DNA of 64,000 nucleotides from Rhizobium sp. BK196 (lineage in GTDB: Bacteria > Pseudomonadota > Alphaproteobacteria > Rhizobiales > Rhizobiaceae), in contig NZ_JACHZB010000006.1 in the NCBI RefSeq assembly GCF_014193255.1, positions 310,001-374,000 of the forward strand. Reading direction: 5' to 3'. Shown in pieces: positions 26,556 through 34,995 of this stretch. Below the pieces are notes generated by a model. The model made no database searches. It saw only the letters and a program-made list of their open reading frames with translations, and was not told where the DNA came from. Both the position numbers and the translations under genes were made by a program. Position 1 is the stretch's first letter. Every line of letters begins with the position of its first letter.

Positions 26556-27155
26556 TCAGATAAGTCCGGTCAGGAGACCGGCGCCCGCAACGGCAGCTAC
26601 GCCGCCAGCGCTACGCACCACGACGGCGCCCCGACGCTGGCCGAAACGGGCGATCATGAGGCCGAGGCCTAGGCCGGCCACATGCAGCAAGGCGGTCGCG
26701 ATCATGAAGCCAGCAGCATAGGCAACCCCCGTTGCAGTTTCGGGCATCTCGGCGCCATGCGCGTGACCGTGGAAGATCGCAAACAGACCGACGATACCCA
26801 TGGCGACTGACGTCGAGGCGCGGATGTTCAGCGCAATGATTGCGCCGAGCACGATGACGGAAAGCGCGATGCCTGTCTCAACGAAAGGGACATTAATGCC
26901 GGCGATGCCAAACGCTCCACCGAGAGCCATGACGAGAAGGAAGGTTGCAGGCACTGCCCAGACGGCCCGGCCGCCGAGCTGGAAAGCGAGTATGCCAACC
27001 ATGACCATAGCAAGGATATGATCCAGGCCGGAAATCGGATGACTGAAACCATGGGCAAGACCGGCCGCTTCGCCGACACCGGTATGGGCGTAGGCGGCTA
27101 CCGGAAGCGCTGCGGCGGCGAGCGCAAGGACGCTGCTCTTGAAGACTGATTTCAT
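26556..27155 (-). CDS. HupE/UreJ family membrane protein
   Basis: This is a 199-residue protein with a signal-like N terminus ending in AYAHTG and about six membrane segments. The block GLAHGFSHPISGLDHILAM with its spaced His residues and the later FAIFHGHAHGAEMP are the HupE/UreJ signature. Family members take up nickel or cobalt for hydrogenase, urease or B12. No hydrogenase, urease or cobalamin synthesis gene is adjacent. A B12 enzyme, methylmalonyl-CoA mutase, does lie 12 kb away. The metal handled here is unknown. Confidence 0.88.
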   Translation of the reverse strand: MKSVFKSSVLALAAAALPVAAYAHTGVGEAAGLAHGFSHPISGLDHILAMVMVGILAFQLGGRAVWAVPATFLLVMALGGAFGIAGINVPFVETGIALSVIVLGAIIALNIRASTSVAMGIVGLFAIFHGHAHGAEMPETATGVAYAAGFMIATALLHVAGLGLGLMIARFGQRRGAVVVRSAGGVAAVAGAGLLTGLI

Positions 27156-27399
27156 GATGGAATTCCCTCTGTTTTATAGATCCTGCGGCCGCCGATCGCT
27201 CAGTCCCGGTTGCAAGTCGCTTTCACAAACTAATCCAACGAAATTTCTTCGTCAACGGAAAGCGAGAGAATAGTTAGTAATTTCAAGTGCTTATATCGTA
27301 GGCAATTGCCGTTTTGAAGGGCGTCTTCACAAGCGCCCGCCAACGGTACTATCAATCACGTTGCGGCGGTGGGAGCCATCGCATCTTGAGGAGGATTCC

Positions 27400-28431
27400 A
27401 TGACGAATACCGAAAGGCCGCTGGCGATCAGTGCGCCGGAGCCGCGTACGCTCGACCTGATCTTCAGCGATAAGGCACGCGCCGAACTCAATGCGAAATA
27501 TGAGATCGTCGAAGCCGATCCCGAAAACATCGCCGGTCTCGGCGACAATATTCTCGGCAAGGCGCGCTACATCATCGGCCAGCCACCGCTTTCGGCGGAA
27601 ACGCTCGGCCGTATGCCGCAACTGCGCTCGATCCTCAATGTCGAGAGCAACCTCCTCAATAACATGCCCTACGAGATCCTCTTCCAGCGCGGCATTCATG
27701 TGGTGACGACGGGGCAGGTCTTTGCCGAGCCGGTGGCGGAGATCGGCCTCGGTTTTGCGTTGAGCCTTGCGCGGGGCATCGTCGATGCCGATGTCGCTTT
27801 CCGGGAGGGCAACGAGATGTGGGGCGGCGAAGGCAATACAAGCGCCCGGCTGATAGCGGGCTCCGAGATCGGCATTATCGGTTTCGGCGACCTCGGCAAG
27901 GCGTTGCGGCGGGTTCTGTCAGGCTTCCGGGCCAGAGTCAGGGTCTTCGATCCCTGGATGCCACGCTCGATCCTGGAGGAAAACGGCGTGGAGCCTGCGA
28001 CCCTGAGCGACGTGCTGACGCACAGCGATTTCGTTTTCGTCGTCGCCTCCGTCACCAGCGAGAACAGGGGCTTCCTCGGCGCGGATGCGTTTGCCAGCAT
28101 GCGAAAAGGCGCCGCCTTCATCCTGCTCAGCAGGGCTGACGTTGTGGATTTTGATGCGCTGATGGCCGCCGTTGCGTCAGGCCATATCGTCGCGGCAAGC
28201 GATGTCTATCCGCAGGAGCCTCTGCCATCAGACCATCCGGTGCGCCGCCTCAAAGGCTTCATTCGCTCGGCCCATCGTGCCGGCGCGCTCGATGTCGCCT
28301 TCAAGAGGATGGGCGATATGGTGCTCGAGGATATGGATCTGATGGACCGCGGCCTGCCGCCCATGCGCTGCAAGCGGGCGGAGCGCGAAACGGTCTCCCG
28401 TATGCGCTCCAAACCCGTTTCGGTCAATTAA
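27400..28431 (+). CDS. D-isomer-specific 2-hydroxyacid dehydrogenase
   Basis: This is an NAD-dependent dehydrogenase of about 343 residues. The nucleotide-binding glycine motif is GFGDLGKAL. The catalytic Arg lies in LLSRADVVD, the Glu in YPQEPLPSDHP and the His in SAHRAGA, so all three active-site residues are present. GAGGAGG precedes the ATG at 27400; an upstream TTG at 27361 is less likely. It stands alone, divergent from hupE. Its last codons overlap the convergent Tim44-domain gene by 4 bases. The substrate is unknown. Confidence 0.88.
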   Translation: MTNTERPLAISAPEPRTLDLIFSDKARAELNAKYEIVEADPENIAGLGDNILGKARYIIGQPPLSAETLGRMPQLRSILNVESNLLNNMPYEILFQRGIHVVTTGQVFAEPVAEIGLGFALSLARGIVDADVAFREGNEMWGGEGNTSARLIAGSEIGIIGFGDLGKALRRVLSGFRARVRVFDPWMPRSILEENGVEPATLSDVLTHSDFVFVVASVTSENRGFLGADAFASMRKGAAFILLSRADVVDFDALMAAVASGHIVAASDVYPQEPLPSDHPVRRLKGFIRSAHRAGALDVAFKRMGDMVLEDMDLMDRGLPPMRCKRAERETVSRMRSKPVSVN

Positions 28432-29438
28432 GCGGCGCGTTGGCCAGTGCCCTGGATGGCAGCAAGCTTCCAGTCGGCCCCTGGCTTGCGCACGAAGGTC
28501 CAGATTTCCGTGCTTTCACTCGGGCGGCGGTCGTCGCCCGAGACGACACGGCCGCTGCCGCGCTCGACCATGGCGTCGATCGAGGAATAGCGCATCGCCA
28601 GCGTCGCATATTCTTGACCGTTCTCGCGCCAGGCTTCGGCAATATCGCCCTGCAGCAGCTTAACGTCGGAAACCTGGTTGCGCACGCCATTGGTGGCATT
28701 CTCGCCAAGCTCTTCGGCAAGGTAGGACATGGCTTCCGGCGTCGTCAGGCGGCGCAGCGTGCCATAGTCCTCTGCCCCATAAGCGGTCTGAACCTTTGTC
28801 AGCAATTCTTCGAATTGGTCGAGGTCAGCCTGGGCAAGTCCGATCTCATCGTTCGGGCGCGCATTAGGCCGCTTGCTGCCGGAGCCCGACCCGATTGCCG
28901 GAATATGGAAGGACGAACCGCCGTTGGCCGCCGACATGCCGTAGGACTGCGGTCCGCCATAGCTCTGGCCGCCTGCGCCGTAGGACGGTTGGCGGCGATT
29001 GGCGAAGAAGCGCATGGCTAGGGTGATCGCTCCGAAGATCAGCGCGATCTGGAGAAGCATGCCAAGGAAACCGAAGCCGCCGCCGAAACCGTGGCCGAGC
29101 AGCATGCCGAGCAGACCGCCGGCAATCAGACCGCCGATCATCGAACGGCCGAAGCCGCCAAAAAAGCCGGGACGCTGCTGGGCATAGCCGGGCTGTTGCG
29201 TGTTATAAGGCGCAGTTGTCTGCGGGCGTGGCGTCATCGAGCGCTCGATGGGTGCGACCGGGGCAGGGGCAGTCTGCGTGGCCGGAGGCGCGCTGAAGGT
29301 ACGCGTGCCGCGGCTTCCGAATCCGCCAAAGCTGCCGGCACGGCGCGCGTCGGCGTCTCCGATCGAAGCAAAGACGGTGGCGCTCGCAAGAACGGCAATC
29401 GCCGCGATCCTGGCAAAACGCGAAACGGCAGTGGGCAT
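28428..29438 (-). CDS. Tim44-like domain protein with signal peptide
   Basis: This protein of about 336 residues starts with a signal sequence (AIAVLASATVFASIGDADA). A Gly/Pro/Gln-rich low-complexity stretch follows, then a hydrophobic segment (MIGGLIAGGLLGMLLGHGFG and the next helix). The C-terminal Tim44/MRPL45-like domain runs from about residue 200 (LAQADLDQFEELLTKVQTAY to the end). This is the layout of a widespread alphaproteobacterial family whose function is not settled. An ATG at 29456 is open, but GGAGATGAAAG precedes 29438. Its neighbours do not suggest a role. Confidence 0.85.
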   Translation of the reverse strand: MPTAVSRFARIAAIAVLASATVFASIGDADARRAGSFGGFGSRGTRTFSAPPATQTAPAPVAPIERSMTPRPQTTAPYNTQQPGYAQQRPGFFGGFGRSMIGGLIAGGLLGMLLGHGFGGGFGFLGMLLQIALIFGAITLAMRFFANRRQPSYGAGGQSYGGPQSYGMSAANGGSSFHIPAIGSGSGSKRPNARPNDEIGLAQADLDQFEELLTKVQTAYGAEDYGTLRRLTTPEAMSYLAEELGENATNGVRNQVSDVKLLQGDIAEAWRENGQEYATLAMRYSSIDAMVERGSGRVVSGDDRRPSESTEIWTFVRKPGADWKLAAIQGTGQRAA

Positions 29439-29519
29439 TCTTTCATCTCCTATCATGCGCTGAATGGCATGTCCGGACCTAATATAGGTATTCTTTCTGC
29501 GCTGTGTAGTTGTGCGCCG

Positions 29520-29978
29520 CTACTGACAGACGTCGACCCATTCGGCTTGGGTGATTTCTGCCAGTCTCTCGGTGGGGATGCGCACCGCGGAATTGGTCGA
29601 GCCGGCGGCCGGAACGACCTCATCGAACTGCTTCAGCGACATGTCGCAATAGATCGGTAAGGGTGCCGGCAGGCCGAAGGGGCAGACGCCGCCGACCGGA
29701 TGGCTCGTTACCGCCAGCACTTCCTCCGCGTCGAGCATGCTCCCCTTGCCGCCAAAAGTGTCCTTGAACTTCCTGTTGTCGAGACGCGCCATGCCGCTCG
29801 CCACGATCAGCATGATGCGATCACCGACGCGCAGGCAGATCGTCTTGGCGATCTGTGCCGGCTCGACGCCATGGGCTTCTGCGGCGAGGGGGACTGTCGA
29901 AGAACTGCCGGCCGTTTCGATGATGGCGATGTCGGGGGCATTGGCGGCGAAGAAGGCGCGGACGGATTCGAGGCTCAT
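29520..29978 (-). CDS. YbaK/EbsC-type aminoacyl-tRNA deacylase
   Basis: This is a single-domain protein of about 152 residues with the YbaK fold. The block VPLAAEAHGVEPAQIAKTIC contains the conserved active-site lysine, and GGVCPFGLPAPLPIYCDMSL is the typical substrate-loop motif. Family members hydrolyse mischarged tRNAs such as Cys-tRNA(Pro). A TTG-initiated frame extends to 30002, but the ATG at 29978 begins the domain. No clear ribosome site is visible for either. It appears to be a single-gene unit. Confidence 0.88.
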   Translation of the reverse strand: MSLESVRAFFAANAPDIAIIETAGSSSTVPLAAEAHGVEPAQIAKTICLRVGDRIMLIVASGMARLDNRKFKDTFGGKGSMLDAEEVLAVTSHPVGGVCPFGLPAPLPIYCDMSLKQFDEVVPAAGSTNSAVRIPTERLAEITQAEWVDVCQ

Positions 29979-30200
29979 GGGTGGATACTTGTGAGAGGAC
30001 AACCGGTCTGGGCCGCATGATGCGGACGTGGGAATTCACGCATTCGCGGCCTAACTTAATATTTAAATTTCAGAAAATTCAATCGCTTAGTTCCCGATAG
30101 ATTATTTCCATACTTTCGAACAGGCAACCTGGATTGTTCCCGATTTCTAAGTCATGGATATTGCTGGAAAAACTGGCAGTTTCGCGGCGAGGATAACATA

Positions 30201-31202
30201 GTGGGCAAGCCGAACTATCGGGATATCGCCCGCCAGGCGGGCGTGGGGACGGCAACCGTGGAACGCGTTTTGAACGGCCGCGGCGGTGTCCGTCCCGAAC
30301 TGGTCGAGAAGGTGATCATTGCTGCGCGCAGCCTGGAGTACCCGCGCACGCTTCCCGATACCCATCGTGGTCTGTTGCGCATAGAAGTACTGATGGTACG
30401 ACCCGAGACGACCTTTTATCAGCGGCTGTCCAAAGCCTTCGAGCGGATCTCGGCGACGCCGGATCCGTTGGTCGTTGTGCACCGGAGTTTTACTGAAGAG
30501 ATGAGGCCAGAGGAGATTGCCCGGCGCATTCTCTCGACGGACCTTCCGCGCGCGGGGCTCATTCTTGCAGTGCCTAGCAGTCCGATGATCAGGGCGGCTG
30601 TGGAGAAGGTCATTGCGCAAGGCTTGCCGGTGGTCCACGTCGTTACCCGCGCCTCGAATCGATCAGGCGAATTCGTCGGCATCGACAATTATGCCGCCGG
30701 CCGGACGGCGGCGCTCTTCATCAGCCGCATGGCCCGCAGGCAAGGCCCGGTCGTTGCAATCTGTCACCCGATCTATCAGGTTCACCGTGATCGCATCCGC
30801 GGATTTTCGGAGTATTTTCTGGAGCATCCCGGCGCCACCAGCTTCCAGTGGCTGGGCTTCGGTCTCGATGAGGAACACCATAGCGCGGAGCTATTGGCTT
30901 CGGCACTGAAGACCTATCCTGATCTCGCCGGCCTCTATAATGCCGGAGGCGCCAATTCCGCCCTCATAGAAGTGCTTCGACGCCAGGCACGCGAGCGCAA
31001 TATCTTCTTCGTCGGTCACGAACTGACCGATTACACGCGCAAAGCCTTGCAGGACGACATCATGGACGTCGTGCTCGACCAGGCGCCGGAAGCGCAGGCC
31101 AGGCGATCGCTCGATCTCGTCCTGCGCCGTATCGGGCTGACCGATATCGAGCCGGATCGTGCGCCTATCCGTTTCATCACCATCACCAAGGAAGGGCTTT
31201 GA
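30201..31202 (+). CDS. LacI-family regulator of the rhizopine-like cluster
   Basis: This is a 333-residue repressor. The helix-turn-helix is at the N terminus (YRDIARQAGVGTATVERVLN), with the hinge helix following, and the rest is a periplasmic-binding-protein fold that senses a sugar-like ligand (FVGIDNYAAGRTAALFISRM). It starts with GTG, preceded by GAGGAT. It is the first gene of a same-strand run leading into the mocD/E/B/F/C-like genes, and an inverted repeat over its own stop codon is a candidate operator for them. The ligand may be a cyclitol or amino-cyclitol, by context only. Confidence 0.88.
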   Translation: MGKPNYRDIARQAGVGTATVERVLNGRGGVRPELVEKVIIAARSLEYPRTLPDTHRGLLRIEVLMVRPETTFYQRLSKAFERISATPDPLVVVHRSFTEEMRPEEIARRILSTDLPRAGLILAVPSSPMIRAAVEKVIAQGLPVVHVVTRASNRSGEFVGIDNYAAGRTAALFISRMARRQGPVVAICHPIYQVHRDRIRGFSEYFLEHPGATSFQWLGFGLDEEHHSAELLASALKTYPDLAGLYNAGGANSALIEVLRRQARERNIFFVGHELTDYTRKALQDDIMDVVLDQAPEAQARRSLDLVLRRIGLTDIEPDRAPIRFITITKEGL

Positions 31203-31216
31203 TCTAATTTGATCAA
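31199..31216. promoter_or_regulatory. Inverted repeat TTGATC-N6-GATCAA upstream of mocD-like gene
   Basis: TTGATC and GATCAA form a perfect 6-base inverted repeat with a TAATTT centre, overlapping the stop codon of the LacI-type gene. It lies 155 bases before the mocD-like start and is a candidate operator of that regulator. The spacing is 4 bases too long for an FNR box. Confidence 0.45.
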
Positions 31217-31370
31217 GAATGGCATCGGCGACGCGACGGACCCCTGTTAGTTTCAAAGCAGGGAGGAGAGCCGGAGCGCTGAGAGGAGCGACACCGGATG
31301 GGGCACACCAGGCGCTCTCCTTCAACAGAACATGTGCGACACGATTTCTGTCCGCCTGAAGGAGAATGCA

Positions 31371-32405
31371 ATGGACGATCTGAAATTCGGCACGCGCAAC
31401 AGGCGCGGCGACTGGGCGCCAAACCAGCCGGTTGAGACCGCGCCGCTGTTTGTGTTCCCGCCGCGGCTGATGGCCATCCTGAAATGGCTGCCGCATTATT
31501 TCTTTCCGTGGAATGCGATCTTCGCCGCTTCTGCCGTTGCCTATTGGGCCTGGGTAATTCCGCCAATGGAAACGATGCGGACATTCAGTGTCGGCTGGAT
31601 CTCCTGGCTCTACGCCGTCAATGCGATCTGCGTGCTGCTGTTTTATGGCGCATTCGAGCTGCATCTCTACGTGCTGAAGCGGCAGGAAAACCGCTTCAAG
31701 TATAACGGCAAATTCCCTTCCGAGCAGAAGAACAAGGCGTTCTGGTTCGAGAGCCAGAATATCGACAATATATTGCGCACTTTCCTTTCAGGCGTGACCA
31801 TCTGGACGGCGATCGAGGTGGGCATGTTATGGGCTTATGCCAATGGCTACGCGCCGTGGCTGAGTTTTGCCGAGCATCCCTGGGCGCTTGCCGTCGTAGC
31901 GCTGGTCGTGCCGATCATCCACGAATTCCACTTCTTCTGCATCCACCGGCTCATCCATACGCGCTTGCTCTACAAGTGGGTACATTCGGTCCACCATAAC
32001 TCGGTCAACCCGTCGCCCTGGTCGTCACTGTCGATGCATCCGGTCGAGCATCTGCTCTATCTCGGGACGGCTTTCTATCACTTGGTCCTGCCGTCAAACC
32101 CGATCCTCATGCTCTACCAACTGCATTATGCGGGCTTCGGCGCCATTCCGGGTCACGTAGGCTTCGACAAGGTTGAGGTGGGTGAGGACAAGCTGGTCGA
32201 TAGCCATGCCTATGCACATTACCTGCATCACAAATATTTCGAGGTGAATTACGGCGATGCGCTGATCCCGCTCGATAAATGGTTCGGCACCTGGCACGAC
32301 GGCTCGCCGGAAGGCCAAGCCCGCATGCAGGAGCGCTACCGCCGCCGCAAGGAGAAGCTCGCCGCCCGCAAGGCCGGCATGGCAATCAAGGGAGCCGCCG
32401 AATGA
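31371..32405 (+). CDS. MocD-like fatty-acid-hydroxylase-superfamily oxygenase
   Basis: This is a membrane di-iron oxygenase of about 344 residues. The His clusters HEFHFFCIHRLIH, HSVHHN and HAYAHYLHHKYFEVN are the metal ligands of the sterol desaturase / fatty acid hydroxylase superfamily, and four or so membrane helices surround them. Followed directly by a Rieske ferredoxin and then a ferredoxin reductase, it matches the MocD-MocE-MocF set of Rhizobium. That set is proposed to demethylate the rhizopine 3-O-methyl-scyllo-inosamine. An ATG at 31332 is open, but GAAGGAGAA precedes 31371. The specific substrate is inference. Confidence 0.82.
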   Translation: MDDLKFGTRNRRGDWAPNQPVETAPLFVFPPRLMAILKWLPHYFFPWNAIFAASAVAYWAWVIPPMETMRTFSVGWISWLYAVNAICVLLFYGAFELHLYVLKRQENRFKYNGKFPSEQKNKAFWFESQNIDNILRTFLSGVTIWTAIEVGMLWAYANGYAPWLSFAEHPWALAVVALVVPIIHEFHFFCIHRLIHTRLLYKWVHSVHHNSVNPSPWSSLSMHPVEHLLYLGTAFYHLVLPSNPILMLYQLHYAGFGAIPGHVGFDKVEVGEDKLVDSHAYAHYLHHKYFEVNYGDALIPLDKWFGTWHDGSPEGQARMQERYRRRKEKLAARKAGMAIKGAAE

Positions 32406-32713
32406 ACTGGATCACCGCCTGCAAACTCGATGACATCGAACAGGAAGGTGCAATCCGTTTCGATCATGGCAGCCGCACCTATGCTATCTACCGCGGTCCT
32501 GATGACAGCGTCTATTGCACCACCGGCCTTTGCACCCACGAGGCAATCCATCTCGCCGATGGGCTGGTCATGGATTTCGAAGTGGAATGTCCCAAGCATT
32601 CCGGCGCTTTCGATTACCGCACCGGGGAGGCGCTGCGGCTTCCGGCCTGCGAGAATTTGAGGACCTATCCCGCCGAGGTGATTGACGGGGAAGTTCGAGT
32701 GGCTCTCGCCTGA
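32402..32713 (+). CDS. MocE-like Rieske ferredoxin
   Basis: This is a 103-residue soluble [2Fe-2S] electron carrier. The Rieske ligands are C44-T-H46 and C63-P-K-H66, with SG after the second pair and YRTGEALRLPA downstream as in bacterial Rieske ferredoxins. It overlaps the oxygenase gene by 4 bases (ATGA), indicating tight coupling. It should pass electrons from the MocF-like reductase to the MocD-like oxygenase. Confidence 0.9.
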   Translation: MNWITACKLDDIEQEGAIRFDHGSRTYAIYRGPDDSVYCTTGLCTHEAIHLADGLVMDFEVECPKHSGAFDYRTGEALRLPACENLRTYPAEVIDGEVRVALA

Positions 32714-32785
32714 GCCTACAACGTCAGCAGGCCTGAGCGGCCTCCGGAATTCATCGGGTGGCCCGGCACCCATTGGGAGGAAATC

Positions 32786-33733
32786 ATGAAGTCATTTTGT
32801 GTGGCGGCTATCCTGGCCGCCCTGACGGCAAGCGCTGCCTCGGCCGAAACCATCGGCGTCTCGATGCAGAGCTTCGACAATAATTTTCAGACGTTGTTGC
32901 GTGACGGTCTGAGCGCACGGGCATCCCAGGTAGGCGGGGTCACTCTGCAGATCGAAGATGCGCAGACGGATGTCTCCAAGCAGCTCAATCAGGTGAATAA
33001 CTTCATCGCCGCGGGCGTGGATGCGATCATCGTGACACTGGCCGATACGTCAGCTGCGCCCGGGATCAGCGCGGCAGCCGAGAAGGCCGGTATTCCGCTC
33101 GTCTATCTCAATCTGCAGCCCGATAATGTCGGCAGACTTCCCAAAAACCAGGCCTATGTCGGCTCAAAGGAAACTGATTCCGGACGGCTGGGGGCCGAAG
33201 CCGCCTGCGAAATCCTGAAGAAAAATGGAAAGGCCGGCGATGCGCAGGCCTATATCCTGATGGGAGACCTTGCGCATCAGGCCTCGCGCGATCGAACTTC
33301 ATCGGTAAAGGAAACGCTCGCGGCCGGCGGTTGCAAGGGCGTGACCATCGCCGACGAGCAATCGGCTGCTTGGACGCGCACCAATGCCATGGACCTCACC
33401 ACCAATTGGATCACCGCTGGCCGTCCGATCGATGCGGTCTTTGCCAATAATGATGAAATGGCGATCGGCGCGATCCAGGCGCTGAAGGCCGCAGGTGTTC
33501 CGATGGACAGCGTCGTGGTCGTCGGCATCGACGCGACGCAGGATGGCCTCGCTGCCATGGCAGCCGGCGATCTTGATGTGACGGTATTCCAGAACGCCAA
33601 GGGGCAGTCTGCAGGTGCGATGGATGCGGCGGTCGCCCTTGCCCGTGGCCACAGCGTCGATAAGCAGGTCATCATGGTGCCGTTCGAACTCGTCACGCCG
33701 ACCAACATGGCCGGCTACGCCCACCAGAACTGA
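32786..33733 (+). CDS. MocB-like sugar/cyclitol periplasmic binding protein
   Basis: This is a 315-residue protein with a Sec signal peptide (AAILAALTASAASA) and a type I sugar-binding fold (IGVSMQSFDNNFQTLLRDGL, VDAIIVTLADTS, VFANNDEMAIGAIQALK). It fits the rhizopine/inositol binding-protein group. No ATPase or permease gene is adjacent, so it must use a transporter encoded elsewhere or act as an accessory binder. It has ordinary Met and Cys content, unlike the sulfur-block binding proteins. It sits between the oxygenase parts mocD/E and mocF. Confidence 0.82.
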   Translation: MKSFCVAAILAALTASAASAETIGVSMQSFDNNFQTLLRDGLSARASQVGGVTLQIEDAQTDVSKQLNQVNNFIAAGVDAIIVTLADTSAAPGISAAAEKAGIPLVYLNLQPDNVGRLPKNQAYVGSKETDSGRLGAEAACEILKKNGKAGDAQAYILMGDLAHQASRDRTSSVKETLAAGGCKGVTIADEQSAAWTRTNAMDLTTNWITAGRPIDAVFANNDEMAIGAIQALKAAGVPMDSVVVVGIDATQDGLAAMAAGDLDVTVFQNAKGQSAGAMDAAVALARGHSVDKQVIMVPFELVTPTNMAGYAHQN

Positions 33734-33741
33734 TCCTCCCT

Positions 33742-33779
33742 GGCTGGCGTCTCCTCCTCACGAGCGCCGGCCCTTTTTA
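33742..33779 (+). terminator. Terminator/attenuator after mocB-like gene
   Basis: GGCTGGCG at 33742-33749 pairs with CGCCGGCC at 33765-33772 (one G-U pair), followed by CTTTTTAT. Being inside the gene run, it should lower expression of the reductase relative to the binding protein. Confidence 0.7.
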
Positions 33780-33789
33780 TGGAGAGCTT

Positions 33790-34995
33790 ATGAGCGGAAT
33801 TGTCATCATCGGTGCGGGAGAATGCGGAACACGCGCGGCATTCGCTTTGCGGGAAGCGGGATATTCCGGATCGCTAACCTTGGCGGGCGCCGAACCGCAT
33901 CTGCCCTACGAACGGCCGCCTTTGTCGAAGCCGATGGATGGCGCAGTGCAGATGAAGTTGATCTGTGCCGAAGAGGTGCTGGCAGCCGCCGGCATCGACT
34001 ATCTGAAGGGAGTTTCAGCCTTAAAGCTGGACGCTGATGCTGCTACCATCTTCTTGAGCGACGGTCGGGTCCTGACCTATGAAAAGCTGCTGATGGCCTC
34101 CGGCGCGCGCCCAAGAAGGCTTGCTTGTCCGGGCGCGGAACGCGCGCTCGACTTTCGCACCCATGCCGATGCCGAGGCGATTTTCGCCAATGCCCGGCCA
34201 GGCCGAAGCGTCGTCATTATCGGCGGCGGCCTGATCGGCATGGAGCTCGCATCCGTCCTTCGCGGAAAGGGTATCGCGGTCAGTGTCATTGAAGCAGCGC
34301 CGAAAATTCTGGGACGCGCCGTTCCGCCGCGATTTGCCGAAAAGCTGCATGTCAGGCACATCGCCGAAGGCGTAGGCTTCCACCTCGATCGGTGTGTTGC
34401 CGCCATCAGCGATGACGGTATCCTTCTGACGGATGGCAGCATGGTTCGTGCGCACGTCGTCGTCAGCGCCATTGGCGTTATGCCGGAGATCACTTTGGCG
34501 CAGGAAGCCGGGTTGGCGACAGGCAATGGCATCCTGACAGATGCCCATCTTCGCACCAGCGCGCCAAATATCTTCGCGGCAGGCGACTGCGCAGCCGTGA
34601 GCCAGCCCGGTGGCGGTCACACCCGGTTCGAAAGCTGGCGGAATGCGAGAGCCCAGGCCGAGGTTGCGGCGCGCAATATGACCGGTTCAGCAGAGGCTTT
34701 AGCCACGATCCCCTGGTTCTGGTCCGATCAATATGACCTTGGCCTCCAGGTGGTTGGCCTGCCGCAGCCGGCGCATCAAAGCGTGGTCCGTTCGCTTGGC
34801 GATGGTGAGCTTGAATTCTATCTGGAAGGCGGCCGTCTCGTCGCCGCAGCCGGACTTGGTGTCGGCAACCGTCTTGCCAAGGATATCAAGCTTGCCGAGA
34901 TGCTGATTGCAGCCGGCGTTCATCCCGATCCCGCCGCTCTCGCCGATCCGAGCCTGAACCTCAAGGCGCTCCTGAAGAGCGCAAGGGCGGCATGA
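33790..34995 (+). CDS. MocF-like FAD-dependent ferredoxin reductase
   Basis: This is a 401-residue NAD(P)H:ferredoxin reductase of the pyridine nucleotide-disulfide superfamily, rubredoxin/putidaredoxin reductase type. The FAD motif is IVIIGAGECGTRAAFALR at the N terminus, HLPYERPPLSK is typical of oxygenase-linked reductases, the NAD motif is VVIIGGGLIGMELAS, and IFAAGDCAAV is the second FAD motif. It would reduce the Rieske ferredoxin at 32402. Its stop overlaps the next gene by 4 bases. Confidence 0.9.
   Translation: MSGIVIIGAGECGTRAAFALREAGYSGSLTLAGAEPHLPYERPPLSKPMDGAVQMKLICAEEVLAAAGIDYLKGVSALKLDADAATIFLSDGRVLTYEKLLMASGARPRRLACPGAERALDFRTHADAEAIFANARPGRSVVIIGGGLIGMELASVLRGKGIAVSVIEAAPKILGRAVPPRFAEKLHVRHIAEGVGFHLDRCVAAISDDGILLTDGSMVRAHVVVSAIGVMPEITLAQEAGLATGNGILTDAHLRTSAPNIFAAGDCAAVSQPGGGHTRFESWRNARAQAEVAARNMTGSAEALATIPWFWSDQYDLGLQVVGLPQPAHQSVVRSLGDGELEFYLEGGRLVAAAGLGVGNRLAKDIKLAEMLIAAGVHPDPAALADPSLNLKALLKSARAA

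Noticed and set aside
31199..31216. Reading TTGATC-N6-GATCAA as an FNR/FixK box
   Set aside because: The arms are spaced too far apart for the TTGAT-N4-ATCAA consensus, so a LacI-type or other operator is more plausible.
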